Shown here: positions 1-5,435 of the stretch, piece by piece | Position numbering within the stretch: position 1 is the first letter of the stretch | Layout: each line of letters begins with the position of its first letter | Assembly (NCBI GenBank): GCA_046706345.1 | Contig: JBJKPL010000293.1 | Coordinates: forward strand, 1 to 5,435 | Origin: Sulfidibacterium sp046706345 | Lineage (GTDB): Bacteria; Bacteroidota; Bacteroidia; Bacteroidales; F082 | Direction of reading: 5' to 3' | Length of the DNA: 5,435 nt | Position numbers and translations under genes: made by a program | The notes under the pieces: generated by a model | What the model was told of the DNA's origin: nothing | The model's input: the letters and a program-made list of their open reading frames with translations, nothing else | The model's database searches: none

Positions 1-1143
1 GAGATCATCAAGGACGAGTTGACGCGTGTCAAGGAAAAATACGGGGACGAACGTCGTTCCGAAATCGAATACACGGCCGAAGACATTCGCATGGAAGATG
101 TGATCCCCAACGAACCGGTGGCCATCACCATCTCGAATCTGGGCTACATCAAGCGGACCCCCTTGTCGGAATACAGGGTGCAGGCCAGGGGAGGCCGGGG
201 TTCGCGTGGCAGTACCACCCGCGAGGAAGACTTCCTGGAACATCTCTTCGTGGCTACCAACCACGAATACATGCTTTTCTTCACACAAAAGGGGAAAGTC
301 TACTGGATGCGGGTTTTTGAGATCCCGGAAGGGGCAAAGACTTCGAAGGGACGTGCCATCCAGAACCTGATCCAGATAGATCCTGAAGACTCGGTGAAAG
401 CCTATATTAATGTGAAAAACCTGAATGATGAAGAATACATCAACAACAACTTCATCATATTGGCCACGAAAAAAGGAACGATAAAAAAGACTTCGCTGGA
501 GGCCTATTCGCGGCCGCGGCAGGGGGGCATCAATGCCATCACCATCCATGAGGACGATGAACTGCTGCAGGCTCGCCTCACCAACGGCAACAATGAAGTA
601 TTGATGGCCCTGAGATCAGGGAACGCCATCCGTTTCCCGGAAAATACCGTGCGTCCCATGGGAAGAACGGCTGCCGGGGTGCGTGGCATCCGGCTTTCCA
701 GCGATCAGGATGAAGTGATCGGAATGATCTGTCTTGAACATCCTGACTATGATGTGCTGGTGGTTTCCCAGAAAGGTTACGGAAAACGCTCTAAATTAGA
801 AGATTACCGTGTGACCAATCGGGGAGGGAAGGGCGTAAAAACCCTGAGCATCACCGAAAAAACGGGACAGCTCATTTCCATCAACAATGTCACCGATGAG
901 GACGACCTGATGATCATCAACAAATCCGGGATCACCATTCGGATCAGTGTCAGTGAGTTGCGTACCATGGGACGGGCTACTCAGGGAGTCCGGCTGATCA
1001 ATTTGAAAGATGACGACGAAATCGCGGCCGTGGCCAAGGTTCCGGTTACCGAATTCGAAGGTGAGGGGGGAAGCAGCAGCGACCCCGAAGAATCCGAGAG
1101 TGCCGAAGGTGCTGAAATGCAGGATTCTGATTCCCAGGAATAA
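1..1143 (+). CDS. gyrA: DNA gyrase subunit A, C-terminal part (5' end outside window)
   Basis: GyrA is the DNA-cleaving and DNA-wrapping subunit of gyrase, which introduces negative supercoils using ATP together with GyrB in the cytoplasm. The reading frame is open from base 1, so this is the last 380 residues of a longer protein; the catalytic Tyr and winged-helix part lie upstream. Visible in order: the end of the coiled coil, with the family signature KYGDERR (residues 13-19 of the fragment), then a six-bladed beta-pinwheel from about residue 37 to 348. Blade one carries the GyrA box as QARGGRG (61-67), and a later blade has the degenerate copy NRGGKG (273-278). Repeated blade strands such as ATKKGTIKKTS and VSQKGYGKRS support the fold. 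The GyrA box argues for gyrA over parC. The last 30 residues (351-380) contain 12 Asp/Glu and no Lys/Arg. Such acidic tails are known to modulate wrapping in E. coli GyrA; the same role here is inferred. No terminator hairpin is evident after the stop. Confidence 0.96.
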   Translation, partial: EIIKDELTRVKEKYGDERRSEIEYTAEDIRMEDVIPNEPVAITISNLGYIKRTPLSEYRVQARGGRGSRGSTTREEDFLEHLFVATNHEYMLFFTQKGKVYWMRVFEIPEGAKTSKGRAIQNLIQIDPEDSVKAYINVKNLNDEEYINNNFIILATKKGTIKKTSLEAYSRPRQGGINAITIHEDDELLQARLTNGNNEVLMALRSGNAIRFPENTVRPMGRTAAGVRGIRLSSDQDEVIGMICLEHPDYDVLVVSQKGYGKRSKLEDYRVTNRGGKGVKTLSITEKTGQLISINNVTDEDDLMIINKSGITIRISVSELRTMGRATQGVRLINLKDDDEIAAVAKVPVTEFEGEGGSSSDPEESESAEGAEMQDSDSQE

Positions 1144-1189
1144 AACGGGTTAATTTAGAAGAACTTTAATCAGTTTGACATACAGTGTA

Positions 1190-1204
1190 TAATTAGTGTA
1201 ATTA
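1190..1204. repeat. TAATTA-GTG-TAATTA symmetric repeat next to promoter
   Basis: Two copies of the self-complementary hexamer TAATTA are separated by three bases, ending two bases before the -7 element of the TPR gene. The same stretch reads as an imperfect tandem repeat, AGTGTATAATT (1184-1194) then AGTGTAATTA (1195-1204). Its position between the expected -33 and -7 elements would suit an operator, but AT-rich spacers often produce such patterns by chance. Confidence 0.3.
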
Positions 1205-1206
1205 AA

Positions 1207-1214
1207 TATATTTG
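1207..1214 (+). promoter_or_regulatory. Bacteroidota-type -7 promoter element (TATATTTG) for the TPR gene
   Basis: TATATTTG matches the TAnnTTTG -7 consensus of the Bacteroidota primary sigma factor. It ends 17 bases before the ATG at 1232, implying a very short leader of about 10-14 bases. A TTTG occurs at 1174-1177, but the 29-base gap is longer than the usual 19-21 for the -33 element, so the -33 element is weak or absent. The leader is A-rich with no Shine-Dalgarno, as is usual in this phylum. Confidence 0.65.
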
Positions 1215-1231
1215 CAAAAAAATAATATCTC

Positions 1232-2389
1232 ATGAAAAAAATCATTTTATTAACAGCTATGAGTTTGTCTTTTGTGTTTTCTGCTTATGCACAGAGGGGC
1301 GAGCGTACCGATGCCTATCTGGCATTACAAAAAGGGAAACTCAAGGAAGCCAAGGAGGCTATTGACAAGGCTGTCAAGAACGAAAAGACCATGAATGATG
1401 CCAAAACATGGTTGTATTACGGTGAAATTTATTATGGTATTTCAACCAGCCCGTTGCCGGTATTCCGTAATTTGGATCCCAATGCAGCCCAAAAGGCACT
1501 GGAAGGCCTTGAAAAAGCCAAAAAACTTGATGAAAAGCACCGGATTTCCAAGGAAGCCGACCAATATATCGGAAAACTTTCCGCTGTTTTTTATACTGCG
1601 GGAGCCAATGACTTCAAGGTCAAGGACTTTAATAAGGCGATTATCGATTTTGCCCAGGCCTATAAAATTGCAGGCATGATGGGAAAAACCGATACTACTG
1701 CAGCTTATAACGTTGGAATCAGCGGGGTGTTGGCCAATCAGCCCAAAGTGGCCGCCGAATACCTGAAAAAATGTATCGATCTGCAGTTCAAGGATCCCAA
1801 AGTGTATATTTTCTATTCACGCTCGTTGAAACAGATGGGAGACACCGCGGCTGCCATGCAGGCCCTGAACTTGGGAAGAACCCGTTACCCCAAAGAACTG
1901 AGCATCTTACTGGAACAGGCACAGATCTACCTGGAGCAGGGAAAATCAGAACAGCTGGTCGCCAGCCTGAAAGAGGCCATCTCCAGAGATCCCAAAAGCC
2001 CGAGCAATGCTAATTTCTATTTCCTGATCGGAAAAAGCTATGACGATGCCGGAAACAAGAAACTGGCTGAAGATAATTATAAGAAAGCCATCGGCGTGAA
2101 TCCTGATTTCTATGAGGCTTACTATAACATCGGCGCTATTTTTGTGAATACGGCTTCAGACATTCAGAAACAAGCCAATAACCTGCCGTTGGATAAAGTG
2201 AAAGAATACAATGCACTGAACGACTCAGCCAATGCTCAGTTAAAACTGGCTTTGCCCTGGCTTGAAAAAGCCCAGAGCATTCGCCCCGGAGATAAACTCT
2301 CCATCACGGCCTTGAAAGAAGCCTATACGCGTTTGAAAATGTACGATAAGCTGAAAGCTTTGAATGCCGCTTCGAATAACAATAATTAA
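1232..2389 (+). CDS. exported tetratricopeptide-repeat protein, function unknown
   Basis: This 385-residue protein probably acts as a periplasmic or envelope protein-protein interaction scaffold; no enzyme motif is visible. Residues 1-20 form a Sec signal peptide: a KK N-terminus, the hydrophobic stretch IILLTAMSLSFVF, and a likely signal peptidase I site AYA|Q after residue 20. No Cys follows the cleavage site, so it is not a lipoprotein. The remainder is alpha-helical TPR: helix pairs at about 27-55, 120-148, 156-186, 190-220 and 224-256, the clearest unit at 260-294 (FYFLIGKSYDDAG, then DNYKKAIGVNPD), and a degenerate end at 336-380. A non-repeat insertion lies around 305-335, and the C-terminus ends in four Asn. 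The ATG at 1232 is chosen because it gives the signal peptide directly and sits just behind a promoter motif. It follows gyrA by 88 bases, but its own promoter and strong downstream terminator suggest an independent unit. TPR architecture and export are clear; the biological role is not. Confidence 0.9.
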   Translation: MKKIILLTAMSLSFVFSAYAQRGERTDAYLALQKGKLKEAKEAIDKAVKNEKTMNDAKTWLYYGEIYYGISTSPLPVFRNLDPNAAQKALEGLEKAKKLDEKHRISKEADQYIGKLSAVFYTAGANDFKVKDFNKAIIDFAQAYKIAGMMGKTDTTAAYNVGISGVLANQPKVAAEYLKKCIDLQFKDPKVYIFYSRSLKQMGDTAAAMQALNLGRTRYPKELSILLEQAQIYLEQGKSEQLVASLKEAISRDPKSPSNANFYFLIGKSYDDAGNKKLAEDNYKKAIGVNPDFYEAYYNIGAIFVNTASDIQKQANNLPLDKVKEYNALNDSANAQLKLALPWLEKAQSIRPGDKLSITALKEAYTRLKMYDKLKALNAASNNNN

Positions 2390-2395
2390 CAAGAT

Positions 2396-2431
2396 AAGGG
2401 AAGAGGGTGATCCTTTCTTCCCTTTCTTTTT
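2396..2431 (+). terminator. intrinsic terminator of the TPR gene
   Basis: A perfect 9-base inverted repeat, AAGGGAAGA (2396-2404) and TCTTCCCTT (2416-2424), can be extended inward by two G-U pairs and one G-C pair to leave a small loop around TGATC. The stem runs directly into a T-rich tract (2423-2431, TTTCTTTTT). It starts 7 bases after the TPR stop codon, where a rho-independent terminator belongs. Confidence 0.85.
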
Positions 2432-2757
2432 AAATAGTATATTTAACATAATATAAATTATAGGACAAAAAGGTTTGTGAACGAATTTCTATTAATAGCT
2501 GAATTTCAGTGGTTTTTCCTGGATCTCCCCAACAAATCATTTCATAAGGTTGGAAATCATATATTATCTAATCCGGCTTGTCTTTTCAGGAAATACTTTT
2601 GTCCGGTTTTCTTAAAGGAGATTTTTTTGAAGCTTTCGGTAACCAGGTCACATGATCGTTTCAATCAGACGTGCGTATTTTCCGGAAACGGCTTACCTGG
2701 CGCCCTGAAGCAAGAAAAACATGGCTGTGGATACTTATTTAGAACCATTTTAATTAT
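2432..2757. other. non-coding intergenic stretch before the E1 gene
   Basis: About 330 bases between the TPR terminator and the E1 promoter hold no gene I can support. The first 30 bases are strongly AT-rich. Small symmetric sequences are present: CTGAATTTCAG (2499-2509), and TTTCCGGAAA (2679-2688) enclosed by the pair CCAGGT (2643-2648) and ACCTGG (2695-2700). GGACAAAA (2463-2470) is also complementary to TTTTGTCC (2597-2604), but 126 bases apart. Forward reading from a GTG at 2477 stays open for 100 codons, but its Phe-, Leu- and Cys-rich product resembles no family I know. No tRNA or known riboswitch fold was recognised, and the stretch lies upstream of the predicted transcription start of the E1 gene. 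Confidence 0.55.
2679..2688. repeat. 10-base perfect palindrome TTTCCGGAAA
   Basis: TTTCCGGAAA is perfectly self-complementary. It lies between CCAGGT (2643-2648) and ACCTGG (2695-2700), which are complementary, giving nested symmetry about 70 bases upstream of the -7 element of the E1 gene. It could be an activator or repressor site; that role is only inferred from position and symmetry. Confidence 0.3.
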
Positions 2758-2765
2758 TATATTTG
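2758..2765 (+). promoter_or_regulatory. Bacteroidota-type -7 promoter element (TATATTTG) for the E1 gene
   Basis: TATATTTG fits TAnnTTTG and ends 23 bases before the ATG at 2789, implying a leader of roughly 17-20 bases. The ten bases TATATTTGCA are identical to those at the TPR promoter, and here too a TAATTA (2751-2756) lies just upstream. No good TTTG -33 element is visible at the usual distance. Confidence 0.65.
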
Positions 2766-2788
2766 CACCATCAAATTAAGAATCCCTA

Positions 2789-5212
2789 ATGGCACAAGCA
2801 GCGCAATCAGTTCTTTCCCATTTAAAACTGACCAAAAAGGATATTTTACGTGATTACCGGATCGCCCTTGAAAGCCGCCAGGCCAGTTTGCTCGGCCGGC
2901 GTGAGGTGTTGACCGGGAAAGCGAAATTCGGCATTTTCCGGGATGGAAAAGAGATCCCCCAGCTGGCCATGGCCAGAACTTTCCGGGAAGGCGACTGGCG
3001 GTCGGGATATTACAGGGATCAGACCTTTATGCTGGCCGCCAACATGATGAGCCTGGAAGAATTTTTTGCCCAGCTTTACGGAGACACTGATTTGAAAGCC
3101 AATCCCGTCAGCGGCGGACGGCTGATGAACAACCATTTTGGTTCCAGAAGCCTGGATGAAAACGGGCGCTGGAAGGATCTTACCCTCCAAAAGAACAGTT
3201 CCTGCGACACCTCTCCCACGGCCAGCCAGATGCCCCGATTGCTCGGACTCGCGTGTGCTTCCAAACACTTCAGGGCCATGAAAGATCCTGAAATAATCAA
3301 GGGTTTTTCAGATCAGGGCAATGAAGTGGCTTTCGGAACAATTGGTGATGCATCGACTTCCGAAGGCCATTTTTTTGAAACCCTGAATGCGGCTGGCGTC
3401 CTGCAGGTTCCTCTGGCGATTTCCGTCTGGGACGACCAATGGGGCATTTCCGTACCGAACCAGTACCAGACCACCAAAGGCAATATTTCGGAAGCCCTCC
3501 GTGGTTTCCAGAAGGAAAATAATACCAACGGGATCGAGATTTTCAGAGCGCATGCCTTTGATTACCCCGGATTGATCGATACCTACCGCAAAGGCGTCGA
3601 CTTGTGCCGGAAGAATCATGTCCCCGTCTTATTTCACATCATGGGCTGTACCCAACCTCAGGGCCATTCCACTTCGGGATCGCACGAGCGTTATAAGACG
3701 CCGGAACAGCTTCAGGACGAGAAAGAAAGAGACGGAATCCTGCGAATGAAACAGTGGATCCTGGAGGAAAATATTGCTTCCCTTCAGGAATTGGAAGATA
3801 TTGAAAAAGAAGCGATTAACAGGGTTCGGGAAGCCCGGAAAAATGCCTGGAAAAATTTCCTCGATCCCATCAAAAAACAGCGCAGTGAACTGCTGCAACA
3901 GATCAATATGAGTCGTTGCACCTGTGCCGAAAGGGATCGGGTCGAAGCTTTGAAGAAAGAACTGGCGCAAATAGATCCCCCCATCCGTAAAGACGTAATG
4001 AGTGCCGCGCGTAAGGCGCTGCGTCAGCTTTGCAATACCTGTGATATCCACGATGTGGTTTTCAAAAATAATGTCCGGAAATGGCTCAAAGCCCAAATGG
4101 ATGATGATCACCTTCGATACAGCAGCCATCTTTACAGTCAATCGGAACTGTCGGCGTTAAAAGTTGTGGGGGTTCCTCCTGCCTTTGATCCGGATGCCGA
4201 GACTGTCCCCGGCAGGGAGATCCTGCGGGACAATTTCAAAGAGATCTTTCAAAAGAACCCGCTGGTGGTCGCTTTTGGTGAAGATGTGGGAAAAATTGGC
4301 GGAGTAAACCAGACCTATGAAGGCCTGCAGAAGCTTTTTGGAGAAAACCGCATCTTTGATACCGGGATTCGGGAAGCCACGATCATCGGTCAGGGTATCG
4401 GCATGGCATTGCGTGGCCTCCGCCCCATTGCCGAGATCCAGTATTTCGACTATCTTTTGTATGGACTGCAGGTGATCAGTGATGACCTGGCCACGACCCA
4501 TTACAGGACGCGTGGCGGCCAGAAGGCGCCCATGATCATCAGTACCCGCGGACACCGGCTGGAAGGCATCTGGCATTCAGGCTCCCCCATGGGGATGCTG
4601 TTGAGTGCCGTCCGGGGCGTGCATGTGGCCGTGCCCCGCGATATGACCCGGGCGGCCGGATTTTATAATACCTATCTGGCTTCCGATCAGCCTGTGGTGA
4701 TCATCGAACCGCTGAATGGTTATCGGCTCCGGGAGAAAAGACCTTCCAATATGGGAGAATTCAGGACTCCGGTAGGAATACCGGAGATCCTTCAGGAAGG
4801 CACCGATTTGACGCTGGTAACTTATGGTTCATGTGTGCGTATAGCTCAGGAAGCAGTTAAACAACTCAAGGAATTCGATATTAGTGTGGAACTCATTGAT
4901 GTTCAGACACTCATTCCCTTTGATGTAAATGGGGTGATCTATGAATCCCTGAAAAAAACCAATAAGATCCTGTTTTTTGACGAAGATGTACCGGGTGGCG
5001 CCACCACCTACATGCTGCAAAAAGTGCTGGAAGCCCGAAAAGGTTTCTTTCATCTGGATTTGGAACCCCGGACCCTGACGGCCAAATCACACCGTGCAGC
5101 CTACAGTACCGACGGCGATTATTTTTCCAATCCCAATGCGGAAGACGTCTTCGAAACCGTCTACCAGATGATGCATGAGTACCATCCCTCCCGTTTCCCC
5201 TCCATTTTTTAA
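2789..5212 (+). CDS. fused alpha-beta E1 component of a thiamine-diphosphate 2-oxo acid dehydrogenase
   Basis: E1 decarboxylates a 2-oxo acid (pyruvate or branched-chain oxo acids) with ThDP and Mg and passes the acyl group to the lipoyl arm of E2; it is cytoplasmic. The alpha half (about 15-305) has YRD (75-77), GDASTSEG (186-193) with WDDQWGIS (214-221) in place of the usual GDG and NN, and GHSTSGSHERY (292-302), matching the conserved ThDP/phosphorylation-loop region of branched-chain E1 alpha. A charged, helix-rich linker (about 303-465) follows, with C377/C379 and C415/C418. The beta half (about 475-800) has GEDV (497-500), the probable cofactor-activating Glu 529 (DTGIREA), His 596 (GIWHSGSP), and the C-terminal transketolase domain from about 665. 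Separate alpha plus beta subunits usually total near 700 residues; 807 reflects the linker. The ATG at 2789 is the first start after an in-frame stop at 2777 and lies behind a promoter. No lipoyl domain and no E2 or E3 gene are in view, so substrate is not assignable; branched-chain E1 is favoured by the GHSTS loop. Confidence 0.9.
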   Translation: MAQAAQSVLSHLKLTKKDILRDYRIALESRQASLLGRREVLTGKAKFGIFRDGKEIPQLAMARTFREGDWRSGYYRDQTFMLAANMMSLEEFFAQLYGDTDLKANPVSGGRLMNNHFGSRSLDENGRWKDLTLQKNSSCDTSPTASQMPRLLGLACASKHFRAMKDPEIIKGFSDQGNEVAFGTIGDASTSEGHFFETLNAAGVLQVPLAISVWDDQWGISVPNQYQTTKGNISEALRGFQKENNTNGIEIFRAHAFDYPGLIDTYRKGVDLCRKNHVPVLFHIMGCTQPQGHSTSGSHERYKTPEQLQDEKERDGILRMKQWILEENIASLQELEDIEKEAINRVREARKNAWKNFLDPIKKQRSELLQQINMSRCTCAERDRVEALKKELAQIDPPIRKDVMSAARKALRQLCNTCDIHDVVFKNNVRKWLKAQMDDDHLRYSSHLYSQSELSALKVVGVPPAFDPDAETVPGREILRDNFKEIFQKNPLVVAFGEDVGKIGGVNQTYEGLQKLFGENRIFDTGIREATIIGQGIGMALRGLRPIAEIQYFDYLLYGLQVISDDLATTHYRTRGGQKAPMIISTRGHRLEGIWHSGSPMGMLLSAVRGVHVAVPRDMTRAAGFYNTYLASDQPVVIIEPLNGYRLREKRPSNMGEFRTPVGIPEILQEGTDLTLVTYGSCVRIAQEAVKQLKEFDISVELIDVQTLIPFDVNGVIYESLKKTNKILFFDEDVPGGATTYMLQKVLEARKGFFHLDLEPRTLTAKSHRAAYSTDGDYFSNPNAEDVFETVYQMMHEYHPSRFPSIF

Positions 5213-5242
5213 ACCGACTGGATTTCTACCCCAAAATGCCTT

Positions 5243-5250
5243 TATCTTTG
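5243..5250 (+). promoter_or_regulatory. Bacteroidota-type -7 promoter element (TATCTTTG) for the downstream gene
   Basis: TATCTTTG fits TAnnTTTG and lies 31 bases after the E1 stop and 21 bases before the ATG at 5272, the same arrangement as at the other two genes. It implies a leader of about 15-18 bases. No clear -33 TTTG is seen, and no convincing terminator hairpin separates it from the E1 gene, so read-through from E1 is also possible. Confidence 0.6.
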
Positions 5251-5271
5251 TAGCCATTAAAAATAGTGATC

Positions 5272-5435
5272 ATGTCAAATCCAAAGATAAACGGTAACAA
5301 CGGCCACAGGCCGGCTTCAGGACCTCAGGAGCAAAAAAAACTGAAGTTTCCGGTAAGCTATCGGTTGAAAGCGGTGCTGGAAGCATCTCAGGGTGAAGCG
5401 GCCGACAAACAGAATCTGGAAGAGGTGTTCGAATC
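5272..5435 (+). CDS. unrecognised protein, N-terminal 54 residues only (cut by window end)
   Basis: The frame is open from the ATG at 5272 to the window edge, 54 full codons plus two bases. An in-frame TAG at 5251 limits the start; a GTG at 5266 is the only alternative, and the ATG is preferred. The first 20 or so residues are polar and probably disordered (rich in Asn, Gly, Pro), then come KKLKFPVSYRLKAVLEAS and an acidic helical stretch ending NLEEVFE. There is no signal peptide or membrane segment, so a cytoplasmic protein is likely. The pattern of a hydrophobic strand after FPVSY followed by a helix might suit a small alpha-beta domain such as DUF493, but this is a guess from a fragment. 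The -7 motif 21 bases upstream supports a real gene. Confidence 0.6.
   Translation, partial: MSNPKINGNNGHRPASGPQEQKKLKFPVSYRLKAVLEASQGEAADKQNLEEVFE

Noticed and set aside
1175..1193. TTGACA (1175-1180) and TATAAT (1188-1193) as a sigma-70-type promoter
   Set aside because: The spacer is only 7 bases instead of about 17, and the TAnnTTTG element nearby fits the phylum better.
2463..2604. Long-range inverted repeat GGACAAAA / TTTTGTCC
   Set aside because: Eight bases 126 bases apart in an AT-rich gap is expected by chance, and no mobile-element features accompany it.
2477..2779. Open frame of 100 codons from a GTG in the gap before the E1 gene
   Set aside because: It starts at GTG, its Phe/Leu/Cys/His-rich product looks like no known family, its 3' end runs through the E1 promoter, and no promoter motif precedes it.
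2614..2779. AAAGGAG (2614-2620) followed by a TTG at 2627, as a ribosome site for a 50-residue peptide
   Set aside because: The genes here do not use Shine-Dalgarno sites, TTG is a rare start, and the frame is the tail of the doubtful frame above.
3629..4141. 170-codon open frame on the minus strand inside the E1 gene
   Set aside because: It lies opposite a clearly conserved enzyme gene and its product has no recognisable domain; it mirrors the codon pattern of the + strand gene. The other minus-strand frames within gyrA and E1 were rejected for the same reason.
5207..5226. Possible terminator after the E1 gene (AAACC/GGATTT)
   Set aside because: The stem is about five pairs with a bulge and no T tract follows, too weak to call.

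Overview
The window looks like a piece of a Bacteroidota chromosome, most likely Bacteroidia. The strongest reasons are promoter and gene style. A TAnnTTTG -7 element, the type used by the Bacteroidota housekeeping sigma factor, lies a short distance before each of the three start codons present. None of the three starts depends on a Shine-Dalgarno site. A single-chain alpha-beta fusion of a 2-oxo acid dehydrogenase E1 also fits this phylum.

Layout, all on the + strand: (1) 1-1143 is the 3' part of gyrA, comprising the end of the coiled-coil/tower region, the DNA-wrapping beta-pinwheel with its GyrA box, and an acidic tail. (2) 1144-1231 is a short AT-rich gap holding a promoter and a TAATTA repeat. 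(3) 1232-2389 encodes an exported TPR-repeat protein of 385 residues, followed by a clear intrinsic terminator at 2396-2431. (4) 2390-2788 is a roughly 400-base non-coding gap with a few small palindromes and, at its end, the promoter of the next gene. (5) 2789-5212 encodes an 807-residue fused E1 (alpha then beta) of a thiamine-diphosphate 2-oxo acid dehydrogenase. It has a non-canonical cofactor motif and a long charged, cysteine-bearing linker. (6) 5243-5250 is another -7 element, followed at 5272 by the first 54 codons of an unrecognised gene cut by the window edge.

Each complete gene appears to have its own promoter, and the TPR gene has its own terminator, so this looks like a run of independent units rather than one operon. 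The genes serve different roles (DNA topology, an envelope protein of unknown function, central or branched-chain oxo-acid oxidation), and nothing here shows a functional link between them. I see no mobile element, CRISPR array, tRNA or rRNA. I did not find a convincing new multi-gene system. The most unusual item is the E1 fusion protein.
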